A stretch of 54,398 bases of DNA, from the NCBI RefSeq assembly GCF_020852195.1, contig NZ_JADZBI010000127.1, forward strand, positions 1-54,398, in the 5' to 3' direction. Positions 1 through 8,445 of the stretch are shown here, piece after piece. Both the position numbers and the translations under genes were made by a program. The notes below the pieces were generated by a model that had not been told where the DNA came from, searched no databases, and worked only from the letters and a program-made list of their open reading frames with translations. Origin of the DNA: Hyphomicrobium sp. (GTDB taxonomy: Bacteria; Pseudomonadota; Alphaproteobacteria; Rhizobiales; Hyphomicrobiaceae). The first letter of the stretch is position 1; every line of letters starts with the position of its first letter.

Positions 1-1394
1 GGACTGAGGTCGTCCCGGCGGCGTCGAGCGTTACGAGCGCAGCGGCCGCTCCGGCGGCGGTCGCGCCAGCCACGACCGACCGCTTCGGCAGGGCCCTCAC
101 CGGCGGCGCGGGTCCCTCCGTGCCGCCCGTGTTCCAGCCGGGTCAGCCCGTCGTCGAGGTTCAGCCGCCGCCTGCTCCGGCCCCGCAGCCTGTCGTCGCC
201 CGCACCGCGCCGCCTCCTCCGGCACCGCCGCAGCGCGATGTGCTTCATCCCGAGCCTGCACCGGCGCCGCAGCGGGCCGCGCCGCCTAGCCTGCCACCGG
301 AGCCTGCTCCGAGCCCCGCACCCGCTGCGGAGCCTGAGCCCTCTACCGGCGATAGCTATACGCAGATTGCCGTCGCCGCGGCCGCCGCGGCGCTGGCCGC
401 AGCCCGGGCAAGGGAGGCGGAAGCCGAGGCGCCTGCCGAGCCCGAGGCCGCTCCGGATGAGGATACGGTTGGGGCTGAGATCGATGATGATTCCTCCTCC
501 CGCTTCGGAACACCGGCGGCTTCCACACCGCTCGAACCGGCGCCCGGCGAGCCGGTGGACGATCTCACGCGCATCCGCGGCATCGATGTCGAGCTCAAGG
601 AGCGGCTCATCCGCTACGGCGTGCACACCTTCGCTGCGATCGCGGCCTGGACGCCGGAGGACGTGCGCGGGGTCAGCCAGACGCTCGGCTTTCAGGGGCG
701 GATCGAGCGGGAGAACTGGATCGAGCAGGCGCAAATCCTCGCGGCCGGCGGGGATCCAGGGCTTGCGCCACGCGTCGCGCCGGCTGAGGCCGCCGTGCCC
801 GTCGATGGCGATCGTCTCAACCGCATCCTCGGCATCGATCCCCAGTCGGAAGACCTCCTGCGCGCCAACGGTGTGACGCAGCTCGCCCATATCGCCGCCT
901 GGAGCGGGGACGATATCGTGTGGTTCGAAGGGTTGCTCGGGGCTCCCGGGCGTATCTCGCGCGAGGGCTGGGTGGAGCAGGCGCGTTTCCTTGTTCGCGG
1001 CTTGGCACCGGCTGCTGCTGAGGCGCCGGAGGCTCTTCCTTCCGATGCGGCTCCGGCTGCGAGCGCGCCGCGCAGCGACATCTATGTGGCGCTGCGGTCC
1101 GTGCGCTCCGAAGCGTTGCGGGGCGACGGCGTCGTCGGCGTTACGACCGACGCTGTGGACGACCTCAAGCGCATCCGCGGCATCGGCGTCTTGATCGAGA
1201 AGCGGCTCAACTCGCTCGGCATCACTGCGTACGAGCAGGTGGCCAACTGGACGCGCGCCGACATCGACCGCATCAGCGGGCTACTGGACTTCAAGGGCCG
1301 CATCGAGCGCGAGAACTGGATCGAGCAGGCGCGCATTCTGGCGTCGGGCGGGCAGACGGAGTTCTCGCGCCGCGTCGACCGCGGGGATGCGTAG
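1..1394 (+). CDS. Pro/Ala-rich protein with three HhH-like repeats, 5' partial
   Basis: The reading frame is open to the left edge (codons in phase with base 3), so the N-terminus lies outside the window. The visible N-terminal 150 residues or so are almost all Pro, Ala, Glu and Val and look like a disordered linker. Three related blocks of about 65 residues follow, starting near bases 558, 810 and 1155. Each begins with a D-L-x-R-I-x-G-I-type motif and ends with a G-R-I-x-R-E-x-W-x-E-Q-A motif. Such blocks resemble the helix-hairpin-helix-like module found appended to NuoE and to ribosomal protein L21 in Hyphomicrobiales. The function is unknown; a DNA, RNA or protein docking role is inference. 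Repeat 2 is the most diverged. Confidence 0.75.
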   Translation, partial: TEVVPAASSVTSAAAAPAAVAPATTDRFGRALTGGAGPSVPPVFQPGQPVVEVQPPPAPAPQPVVARTAPPPPAPPQRDVLHPEPAPAPQRAAPPSLPPEPAPSPAPAAEPEPSTGDSYTQIAVAAAAAALAAARAREAEAEAPAEPEAAPDEDTVGAEIDDDSSSRFGTPAASTPLEPAPGEPVDDLTRIRGIDVELKERLIRYGVHTFAAIAAWTPEDVRGVSQTLGFQGRIERENWIEQAQILAAGGDPGLAPRVAPAEAAVPVDGDRLNRILGIDPQSEDLLRANGVTQLAHIAAWSGDDIVWFEGLLGAPGRISREGWVEQARFLVRGLAPAAAEAPEALPSDAAPAASAPRSDIYVALRSVRSEALRGDGVVGVTTDAVDDLKRIRGIGVLIEKRLNSLGITAYEQVANWTRADIDRISGLLDFKGRIERENWIEQARILASGGQTEFSRRVDRGDA

Positions 1395-1440
1395 CGTTTT
1401 TATCGGTAGATGGCCTGAGGCGATGTGGTGACGCGTCTGG

Positions 1441-1460
1441 ATCCCGGCCTTCGCCGGGAT
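1441..1460. repeat. Short palindromic intergenic repeat (REP-like)
   Basis: A perfect 8-bp stem (ATCCCGGC/GCCGGGAT) with a CTTC loop lies between two convergent genes. The same core recurs at 16985-17077 and, in variant form, at 41204-41318. There is no T-tract, so it is read as a dispersed repeat rather than an intrinsic terminator. Confidence 0.7.
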
Positions 1461-1478
1461 GACGTTTGCCGGTCGATT

Positions 1479-2261
1479 TTAGAGCTTCCAGGCGGAGTGG
1501 ATGGCGGCGATGCCGCCCGTGAGGTTGCGTACGGACACGCGCTCGAAGCCCGCCTCTCGGATCATGGCCGCGAAAGCCTCCTGGTTCGGGAAACGGCGGA
1601 TGCTCTCGACGAGGTAGCGGTACGGCTCGGCCGCGCCGGCAGCGAGCTCTCCGAGGCGCGGGATCACCTCGAAGGACTGGAAATCGTAGAGGCGGTCGAG
1701 CAGCGGCACCTGGCACTCGGAGAACTCGAGGCACAGGAAGCGGCCGCCGATCTTGAGCACGCGATGGGCCTCGCGGAGCGCGGCGTCGATGTGGGTGACG
1801 TTGCGGATGCCGAAGGCGATCGTGTAGGCGTCGAAGGCGCGATCGGGAAACGGCAGCGCCTCCGCGTTGCCTTGCGCCAGCGTGATGCGTGGCGCGAGCC
1901 CCTTGTTGGAGACCTTGGAGCGCCCTTCCTCCAGCATCTCCGGACTGATGTCGGCGAGCACGGCGGTCGCGTTCGGGCCTGAGCCCTCGGCATAGCGGAT
2001 GGCGATGTCGCCGGTGCCGCCGGCCACGTCGAGCAGCCGGAACGGCCGCTCGTCGCGCGGGGCGCCAATCATGGCCACGAACTCCGCCTTCCAGAGACGG
2101 TGCAGGCCGCCTGACATGAGGTCGTTCATCAGGTCGTAGCGCGAGGCGACCGACGAGAAGACCTTGTTGACGAGGCCTTGCCGCTCGCCCTCGGGCACGG
2201 CGCGGAAGCCGAAGCTCGCGGTGCTGTCGGGTTCCTGCGGTGGGTTGGGTTCATTCGACAT
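1479..2261 (-). CDS. ubiE: Ubiquinone/menaquinone C-methyltransferase UbiE
   Basis: This 260-residue class I SAM-dependent methyltransferase carries out the C-methylation step of ubiquinone (and, where present, menaquinone) synthesis at the inner face of the membrane. Visible signs are the family N-terminal motif [14 protein letters not shown] around residues 34-47, the SAM motif [10 protein letters not shown], and the late A-F-G-I-R-N motif. The length is normal for the family. The gene converges on the HhH-repeat gene, and its start lies 9 bases beyond the stop of the thiO-like gene on the same strand. It could be co-transcribed with thiO and ggt. Confidence 0.95.
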   Translation of the reverse strand: MSNEPNPPQEPDSTASFGFRAVPEGERQGLVNKVFSSVASRYDLMNDLMSGGLHRLWKAEFVAMIGAPRDERPFRLLDVAGGTGDIAIRYAEGSGPNATAVLADISPEMLEEGRSKVSNKGLAPRITLAQGNAEALPFPDRAFDAYTIAFGIRNVTHIDAALREAHRVLKIGGRFLCLEFSECQVPLLDRLYDFQSFEVIPRLGELAAGAAEPYRYLVESIRRFPNQEAFAAMIREAGFERVSVRNLTGGIAAIHSAWKL

Positions 2262-2270
2262 GGCGCGAGC

Positions 2271-3326
2271 TTAGACGGAATGCGGGCGGCGCGCCAACGG
2301 CTCCGACGTAACGAGCAGCGGATGCGGGGTTTGGTTAGCGAGATGCGCGGCCACGGCCTCGGCCAGCACGGGGGCGAGCAGGAAGCCGTGACGGTAGGCG
2401 CCGTTGACAAAAATGTGCCGGCCGCCGTCGCGGATCTCGGCGTGGGGCAGGTTGTCGGGAAAGGCCGGGCGGATGCCGGCCCCGGTCTCGAGGATCTGAG
2501 CCTCGGCGAAGGCCGGGTGCAGGGCGTAGGCGGTGCCCAGCAGCTCGAGCGCCGAGCGCACGGTGATCGGCCCGGTGTCCTCGCTCTCGATCACTGTGGC
2601 GCCGACGAGATAGCGCCCGCTGGTCCACGGCACGACGTAGAGCGGGTGGCGTGGATGCAGCAGGCGGACCGGGCGCGAGAGGCGGATCTCGCGGGTCTTG
2701 ATCACGAGGCGCTCGCCGCGCACGCCGCGCAGCGCCGGAAGTTCGCTCGCGGAGGCCATGCCGCGGCAGTCGATGACGACGTCGGACGCCGAGGGCGAGG
2801 TCCATGCGGCGCCCAGCTCGACGGCCACGCCTGCCATGCGCGCGGCGTCGAGAAGGAAGACGAGCGCGTCGGGCGTGGTCATGTGGGCTTCGTCGGGGAA
2901 GTAGAACGCCTGGGCGAAGCGGCCGCCGAGGTCCGGCTCGAGCTCGGCGAGACCGTCAGCGTCGAGCGTCTGCGGTGGGCTCGTGGCGCGGGCGAAGCGC
3001 GTGGCCTCGGCCGAGTCCCGCGCGGCGGCGACGACGAGGCTGCCGGCGTTGACGAGGCGCGGATAGGTGGCGCGCCAGAGCGTGAGGCCGTGCGCTCCGA
3101 AGTCGCGGATCTCGGGCGCATGCTCGCTCTCGCATCCGGGAGCGAGCATGGTGCCGGCGTAGCGGCTTGCGCTGTCGGCGAAGGGAACCGAGCTTTTTTC
3201 GACAAGGCGCACGTGGTGCCCGACGCGGGCGAGTGTCAGGGCCTGCCACAGGCCCAAGATGCCGGCGCCGATGACCGTGATCGTGAGCGGCGTCTCCGTG
3301 CGGGTGATCGTGTTCTCAGTCGCCAA
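2271..3326 (-). CDS. thiO: FAD-dependent glycine/D-amino-acid oxidase (ThiO-like)
   Basis: This DAO-family flavoenzyme has a dinucleotide-binding G-x-G-x-x-G at residues 20-25 and a C-terminal family motif G-A-Y-R-H-G. ThiO enzymes oxidise glycine to the imine used in thiazole synthesis, but no other thiamine gene is near, so the substrate is uncertain and another D-amino acid or amine is possible. I chose a TTG start at 3326: it is preceded by AAGGAG at good spacing and gives a normal N-terminus of about 13 residues before the Rossmann strand. A more upstream ATG at 3392 would add 22 atypical residues. The TTG start overlaps the ggt stop by 11 bases, which suggests translational coupling. 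Confidence 0.8.
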   Translation of the reverse strand: MATENTITRTETPLTITVIGAGILGLWQALTLARVGHHVRLVEKSSVPFADSASRYAGTMLAPGCESEHAPEIRDFGAHGLTLWRATYPRLVNAGSLVVAAARDSAEATRFARATSPPQTLDADGLAELEPDLGGRFAQAFYFPDEAHMTTPDALVFLLDAARMAGVAVELGAAWTSPSASDVVIDCRGMASASELPALRGVRGERLVIKTREIRLSRPVRLLHPRHPLYVVPWTSGRYLVGATVIESEDTGPITVRSALELLGTAYALHPAFAEAQILETGAGIRPAFPDNLPHAEIRDGGRHIFVNGAYRHGFLLAPVLAEAVAAHLANQTPHPLLVTSEPLARRPHSV

Positions 3327-5106
3327 GGGCCACTCCTTCGCGCCGCGGATCGGCGCCGCCTTCGAGCCTGCCCGCCCGTTTTGCCACGACATGGAGGCCC
3401 GAGTTCATAAGGTCGGGCGTGATGGCATGCCCATAGCTTTTCAGCATGAGGGCCTTCCACATGGTGGACCAGCCGTACTCCAGCTCGAGCGTCTGGCCGG
3501 TGCTGCCGAAGTTGGGGAGGTCGACGGCGGCCTGGGCATCGAGCTGCCAGTCGATCAGCCCCACCAGCGTCTTTACGACGAAGAGTATGATGCGATGGCC
3601 GCCGGGCGAGCCGAGCGCGGCAAAGAGACGCCCGTCTTCGTCGAAGACGATGGTCGGCGACATGGAGCTGCGCGGGCGCTTGCCGCCCTCGACGCGGTTG
3701 GCGATCGGGCGGCCGTCCGCATCGTCGGGACGGAAGGAAAAGTCGGTCAACTGGTTGTTGAGCAGGAAGCCGCCCGCGAACAGGCCTGAGCCGAAGGGGC
3801 CCTCGATGGTCGTGGTGAAAGCCACCGCATTGCCATCGGCGTCGATCACCGACAGGTGGCTGGTGCCGGCGCTTTCAACGGTAGCGTCGGTGCCAAAGGC
3901 GCGCTTCTGAACATCGGGCGGCTCGCCCGATGTCGCCTGCGTCATGGCCTTGCCGGGGGCGATCAGCGCGCTGCGGGTGGCGACGTAGGCGGGGTCGAGC
4001 AGGCCCGCGACCGGTACGGGGATGAAGTCGGCGTCGGCGAGATAGCGGTCGCGGTCGGCGTAGGCCAGCCGCTCGGCTTCGACGATCAGGTGCATGGCGG
4101 GAATGCGCATGGCGTCGTCCGGCGTGCGGCCGAGGTCGAAGCGCTCGATCAGCTTCAAGGTCTGGCCGACGGTGACGGCGCCGGACGACGGCGGGCCCAT
4201 GCCGCAGATGCGGCGTGCGCGATATTCGACGCAGACGGGTGGACGCTCGGCGACCTTGTAGGCCGCGAGATCGGCGAGGGTGAGATCGCCGGGCGTCCCC
4301 GGCGCTTCCTTCACGGTGGCGACGACCGCCTCGGCGATGGCGCCGGAGTAGAAGGCGTCGGCGCCGCCCTTGGCGAGCGCCTCCAAGGTTGCGGCATAGT
4401 CGGGGTTGCGCAGGCGGTGGCCGATCGGCAGCGGACTGCCGTTGTTGTCGAAGAAGTAGCGCCGGGCGGCCGGCGAGAGCCCTTCGGCGCCGAACCAGCG
4501 CAGCATGAAATAGAGGCGCGTCGAGATCTCGAAGCCCTCGCGCGCGAGCTTTACGGCCGGCTCGAACAGCTTCGTCCAGGGCAGCTTGCCGTGGCGCTTG
4601 TGCACGTGCTCGAGAAGGCGCGGCAGGCCCGGCGTGCCGACGCTGAGACCCGAGCGCACGGCCATGCCGAAGCCCATGGGCTTGCCATTCTGCAGGAAGC
4701 GATCAGGGCGGGCGGCGGCGGGGGCCGTTTCGCGGCCGTCGTAGGTCAAGAGCTCCTTCCTGCCTTCGTCCCAGTGCAGGAAGAAGGCTCCGCCGCCGAG
4801 GCCAGAGGACTGAGGCTCGACGAGCCCCAACACGAGCTGCGCGGCGATGGCCGCATCCGTTGCCGAGCCGCCGGCGCGCAGCATCTCGCGGCCGGCCTCG
4901 GAGGCCAGAGCATTGGCGGTCGAGATCAGGTATTTGTTTGATATAGCGAGGCTTTTCTGCGTGCGGCCACTGCCTGCCTCGGGCTCGAGCTGGGCGCGCG
5001 GGAGACCGGCCTCCTGGGCGCTTGGAGCGTGCAGCGGAGCGCAAACGAGCAGCATCAGCATAGCGCAGGTCGCTCGTCCGCCTACCGATCGGAACGCATC
5101 CCTCAT
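3316..5106 (-). CDS. ggt: Gamma-glutamyltranspeptidase
   Basis: This 596-residue Ntn-hydrolase cleaves gamma-glutamyl bonds of glutathione and related compounds in the periplasm. A hydrophobic N-terminus ending near A-P-S-A-Q is a likely Sec signal peptide (about residues 1-30). The conserved G-T-S-H-L-S-V motif places the autocatalytic cleavage point and catalytic nucleophile at Thr415. Downstream are the P-R-S-S-M-S-P and G-S-P-G-G motifs of the small subunit, so both subunits are complete. The 3' end overlaps the thiO-like gene. The following gene pairing (ggt–thiO) suggests amino-acid salvage, which is inference. Confidence 0.93.
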   Translation of the reverse strand: MRDAFRSVGGRATCAMLMLLVCAPLHAPSAQEAGLPRAQLEPEAGSGRTQKSLAISNKYLISTANALASEAGREMLRAGGSATDAAIAAQLVLGLVEPQSSGLGGGAFFLHWDEGRKELLTYDGRETAPAAARPDRFLQNGKPMGFGMAVRSGLSVGTPGLPRLLEHVHKRHGKLPWTKLFEPAVKLAREGFEISTRLYFMLRWFGAEGLSPAARRYFFDNNGSPLPIGHRLRNPDYAATLEALAKGGADAFYSGAIAEAVVATVKEAPGTPGDLTLADLAAYKVAERPPVCVEYRARRICGMGPPSSGAVTVGQTLKLIERFDLGRTPDDAMRIPAMHLIVEAERLAYADRDRYLADADFIPVPVAGLLDPAYVATRSALIAPGKAMTQATSGEPPDVQKRAFGTDATVESAGTSHLSVIDADGNAVAFTTTIEGPFGSGLFAGGFLLNNQLTDFSFRPDDADGRPIANRVEGGKRPRSSMSPTIVFDEDGRLFAALGSPGGHRIILFVVKTLVGLIDWQLDAQAAVDLPNFGSTGQTLELEYGWSTMWKALMLKSYGHAITPDLMNSGLHVVAKRAGRLEGGADPRREGVALGD

Positions 5107-6053
5107 GAGCAGCCCATGCTTCCGTCAGTGCTGGCGCGAATCTCAGGCATGATCCTCTCGGGGCTCGCGGTTTTCCGGCTGTCGGCGCGCCCCCCGCGCG
5201 TTCGAGGCCACGCTACCGTTCTATAGGGGCGAGCGCATGGTTGGAAACCTCCGTATTCGTGCTGGGAGCGAGGCTGCGTCCGCCGGCCTGGCTTGTGCTT
5301 GCGCGGGCTTATTCTTGTCAGATCCGAAAAGGGCAACGCCCCTCAGGGCGCTGCTCTCCATCCGCAGAGACGGTTGTCCGCGAGCGGATCGTCTATGCTG
5401 CATGAGCGCCGAAGGGTTCGAGACGGCCGAGCTACAGTGCGCTGAAAAAAGACGGCCGGAATGGTAGGGGGACCATTCCGGCCGCTGGGCCAGGACCGAG
5501 GACGCAAACGCTGGTCGATGCCGCAGGAGTGGCAGGCAGGGGACCGTAGCGGCAGAGCGTGTTGCGGGATGGGGGCCGCAAAGCTTACGACGCTACGTTT
5601 ACGCAAGAACGGAACACACGCTACGCGAAGCCTTCTTCGTGTTCTCCCATCGTCGCAGTCCGGCAGGGCCGGGCCTTGTCGAATGGGTTACGCAACTTAC
5701 ATCCCTAGCAGTCAGGCCTCACGTCATGCTCAGGGATGCTCGTTATGCCGATCGATTTTGTTCTTTTTTTGTTCTCGTGTGCGCTGTGCGCACTTTCCCT
5801 CCGCTTGTTGCCTAGTAAACTCCCGCGACGCCTCACAAATCAGCAACCGTTGCCGGCGCGCATCGGTCGATCCGGAAGTCGCCCTGTGCGGCGCAAGATG
5901 ACCACAGTGTGACTGCTCTGCTCTGCCGAGAGATTTCGGAGTCGTCTATACGAGGCATTCATACGACGGGCGCAACAATGCCAGCGGCGGATGAAGCCAG
6001 CAGAGGGAACCGGTTTCACCCTTCGCAGCTTAATGACAGCGGGAGTTCTGTTG
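5107..6053. other. Gene-poor 950-nt region between ggt and the L,D-transpeptidase
   Basis: No reading frame here has family-like sequence, a ribosome site and coherent codon use; the short frames present are rich in Arg, Ser and Cys, as in non-coding GC-rich DNA. The region holds a strong minus-strand terminator (5445-5484), an imperfect stem with CATCCCT/AGGGATG arms around 5700-5738, a GTGCGC/GCGCAC hairpin at 5779-5793 next to a T-rich run at 5758-5770, and the promoters of ggt (minus) and the transpeptidase (plus), which I cannot place exactly. Confidence 0.6.
5445..5484 (-). terminator. Intrinsic terminator on the minus strand with no assigned gene
   Basis: There is a perfect 13-bp stem (5453-5465 with 5472-5484) and a 6-nt loop. 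On the minus strand the stem is followed after 2 bases by six T residues (5450-5445). The orientation would end a leftward transcript starting somewhere in 5490-5990, where I see no protein gene. It stands upstream of ggt and would insulate ggt from that transcript. Confidence 0.8.
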
Positions 6054-6977
6054 ATGTCGGTGTGGAAGGCAAAGGTTGGCGGGGTTTTGACAGCGGTGGC
6101 CGCAGCGGTCGCCCTGGCAGGCGTTCCGAGCGCGGCCAATGCGCAGGGCCTGATCGAATTCCTTTGGGGCGGAGAGCCCGAGTACGGCGGCGGCAAGCGC
6201 CAGGTCGTGAGCTTCAATCCGCAGTACAAGGCGGGGCAGATCATCGTCAGCTTCGGCGACCGGCGTCTCTATCACATCACCAAGGAAGGCCAGGCGACCA
6301 GCTATCCGATCGCGATCCCGCGCGAGCAGAGCCGCTGGCAGGGCACCACCGTGGTCTCGATGAAGCGCGAGAACCCGGATTGGCGGCCGACGCAGGAGAT
6401 GCTGAAGGAAAATCCCCGGCTGCCGAGCTGGGTGCCCGGCGGGCATCCCATGAATCCGCTCGGCGTGCGCGCGCTCTATCTGGGCACCAGCACCTACCGC
6501 ATTCACGGTACCGACGCGCCCTGGACCATCGGGCAGAATGTCTCGAAGGGCTGCATCCGCATGTTCAACGAGGACGTGCTCGACCTTTATCCGCGCGTGC
6601 CGGTCGGTACCAAGGTCGTGGTGACGTGGGAGCGCTTCAAGACCGGTAACGTCGAGATGTCCGACGCGTCGGGCGACGAGCCGGCGCCGAGGGCGACGAG
6701 GAAGAAGACGCGCTCCGTGGCGTCCGCTCCGAAGACCGGCTTCTTTGTCTCCGATGACGAGGCCAATCCGCCGCGTCCCGAGGAGGACATGGTGACGTAC
6801 TACAGCCGCCAGCCGGACGGCACCTATTCCGAGGACAACGTCGAGGAGGTCATCGACGACGAGCAGGCAGCCGAGGAGGCCAGCCCGCCGCGTCCCCGCG
6901 AAGGGATGGTGACGCGCTACAACCGCAAGGTCGGCGCTGGCTCCATCTCGCGCTCGGCGCAGACTGCCGTTGAGTAG
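6054..6977 (+). CDS. L,D-transpeptidase (YkuD domain)
   Basis: This protein of about 307 residues forms 3-3 peptidoglycan cross-links or attaches proteins to peptidoglycan in the periplasm. The YkuD signature is clear: His151 in I-H-G-T-D and the catalytic Cys167 in S-K-G-C-I-R-M. I chose ATG 6054 because it follows GGGAG at good spacing and directly begins a signal peptide ending at A-N-A-Q; an in-frame ATG at 5991 would put 21 polar residues before it. The C-terminal 100 residues are acidic and low-complexity, with two diverged copies of a P-P-R-P-x-E-x-M-V-T block, unusual for the core family. The gene stands alone and ends at a strong terminator. Confidence 0.9.
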   Translation: MSVWKAKVGGVLTAVAAAVALAGVPSAANAQGLIEFLWGGEPEYGGGKRQVVSFNPQYKAGQIIVSFGDRRLYHITKEGQATSYPIAIPREQSRWQGTTVVSMKRENPDWRPTQEMLKENPRLPSWVPGGHPMNPLGVRALYLGTSTYRIHGTDAPWTIGQNVSKGCIRMFNEDVLDLYPRVPVGTKVVVTWERFKTGNVEMSDASGDEPAPRATRKKTRSVASAPKTGFFVSDDEANPPRPEEDMVTYYSRQPDGTYSEDNVEEVIDDEQAAEEASPPRPREGMVTRYNRKVGAGSISRSAQTAVE

Positions 6978-7000
6978 GCCTCGAGTAGGCGATCCATTCC

Positions 7001-7037
7001 AACGGGCGGCTTGCTCACGCAAGCCGCCCGTTTTGTT
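7001..7037 (+). terminator. Intrinsic terminator after the L,D-transpeptidase gene
   Basis: A perfect stem AACGGGCGGCTTGC / GCAAGCCGCCCGTT with a 4-nt loop is followed by TTGTTT. It lies 24 bases after the transpeptidase stop codon. Confidence 0.85.
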
Positions 7038-7159
7038 TGGAGTGCACGGGTGCTTGCTTTGAACATTCCTCCTCACGCGGACGCGTTTTTCATCGCGGCG
7101 CGGGTCCCCTGCAGGATTTTGGGATGCGCCGCGCCGGCTGAGCCTTCAGCTGATGTGGG

Positions 7160-8227
7160 TCAGCTTCCCTGGGCGAGGCAGGACTTGAGACCGGAGGCGA
7201 GGTTGCGCAGAAGTGCGTCGTAGGCGGTGGGGCCTGGATCTATGAGCGCGCCTTCGGGGTCCAGGGTTCCCGAGCGGGCGCTTGTGCCCTCGATGACGGC
7301 GTTGACGAGCTTGGCCTGGAACTGCGGCTCGCTGAAGACGCAGGCCGCCTGCAATGCCGCAAGCTTGCGGCGAATCTCGGTCAGTCGCTTCGCGGAAGGC
7401 TGGGCCTCCGGGCTTACCGTGATGGAGCCCACGGCGGCGAGGCCGAAGCGATGCTCGAAATACTGAAAGGCATCGTGGAAGACGACGAACGGCTTGTCCT
7501 TCACCGGCGCAAGCTCGCGGGCGATGTCGGCCTCGAGCGCCACGAGTGCGGCGTCCGCGCGAGCGGCGTTGGCCTTGAAGGTCTCGGCGTGGGCGGGCGA
7601 GGCCTCGGCGAGCACGCGCGCGATCTCCGAGATCATTTTGCGGGCGTTCTCCGGGTCGAGCCAGACGTGGCCGTCGCGGGTTTCGCTCTCGTGGCCGTCG
7701 TGCGCGTCGCCACCGACCTCGGCATGATGGTCGTGATCGTCATGGCCGTGATCGTGGTGGCCGTGTTTGTGCTCCTTGTCATGATCGTGGTCATGATCAT
7801 GTGCGTGGCCGGCTTCGTGGCCGTGGTTGTGTGCCTCGAAGGTCTCGCCCGTGCGCACGCTCAGGAGCGTGATGCCGGGCGACTCGGCGAGAGTCACGGT
7901 GCGCACCGATTTCGGCAGCGCGGACACGATCTTGCGCGTGAACGGCTCCACTGTCTCGGAGACGCGGAAGAACACGTCGGCGTGGTTCAGCGCCCTGGCG
8001 TCCGACGGCTTCAATGCGTAGGTGTGCGGTGAGGCGGCGCCCTGGACCAGAAGCGACGGCGTGCCGACGCCCTCCATCACCTGTGCGACCAGGGCATGGA
8101 CGGGCTTGATCGTGACCGTCACCTTGAGCTCCGCGGACGCGGGGCTTGCGGAGGCGAGAAGCGCGGCGGCCAGGATCGCGCATGCCGCGCCGGCGCGGGT
8201 TGTTGCTGGTGTTGATGGTGTGGTCAC
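7160..8227 (-). CDS. znuA: Zinc ABC transporter substrate-binding protein ZnuA
   Basis: This periplasmic cluster A-I binding protein captures Zn2+ for an ABC importer. It has a signal peptide ending at A-S-A-E, an early ligand in S-P-H-T-Y, a long His/Asp-rich loop (about residues 120-170, many H-D-H repeats), D-G-H-V-W-L-D-P, and the F-H-D-A-F-Q-Y-F ligand region, all typical of ZnuA. A GTG start at 8227 is preferred: TTGGAG lies 6 bases upstream, whereas the ATG at 8233 abuts that site and a TTG at 8239 lacks one. No znuB or znuC is nearby, so the permease and ATPase must be elsewhere. It diverges from the DUF1007/NicO genes. Confidence 0.92.
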   Translation of the reverse strand: MTTPSTPATTRAGAACAILAAALLASASPASAELKVTVTIKPVHALVAQVMEGVGTPSLLVQGAASPHTYALKPSDARALNHADVFFRVSETVEPFTRKIVSALPKSVRTVTLAESPGITLLSVRTGETFEAHNHGHEAGHAHDHDHDHDKEHKHGHHDHGHDDHDHHAEVGGDAHDGHESETRDGHVWLDPENARKMISEIARVLAEASPAHAETFKANAARADAALVALEADIARELAPVKDKPFVVFHDAFQYFEHRFGLAAVGSITVSPEAQPSAKRLTEIRRKLAALQAACVFSEPQFQAKLVNAVIEGTSARSGTLDPEGALIDPGPTAYDALLRNLASGLKSCLAQGS

Positions 8228-8252
8228 GGGCATCTCCAAAAACGGGTGTAAC

Positions 8253-8268
8253 GGATACTATAACATCC
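8253..8268. promoter_or_regulatory. Candidate Zur operator upstream of znuA
   Basis: There is an imperfect dyad GGAT-N2-TATA-N2-ATCC just upstream of the znuA start, with an AT-rich core inside GC-rich DNA. Rhizobial Zur sites are AT-rich dyads with a TATAAC-type core, so the position and form fit, but 4 of 16 positions break the symmetry. The assignment is inferred from position and core, not from a matrix score. Confidence 0.4.
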
Positions 8269-8445
8269 ATTTTGGCGCAACCGGGGCAGTCGCGCCTTGG
8301 TTCTGCTCCAATTTTTTGGCTCGTCTGCCGTGCCTCAGGTGCATCCGTGCCGCGGTCGGGCTCAACGCGTCGGTCGATGTGCTAGACTGTGTGCAAGGTG
8401 CGTTTCGGCGTCGCCTTTTTTGTGGGGCGAAGCGAGGAGGGCAGC

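Noticed and set aside
5237-5901. Short plus-strand frames in the ggt–transpeptidase gap
   Set aside because: They have no ribosome site or family pattern, and one frame crosses the strong minus-strand terminator.
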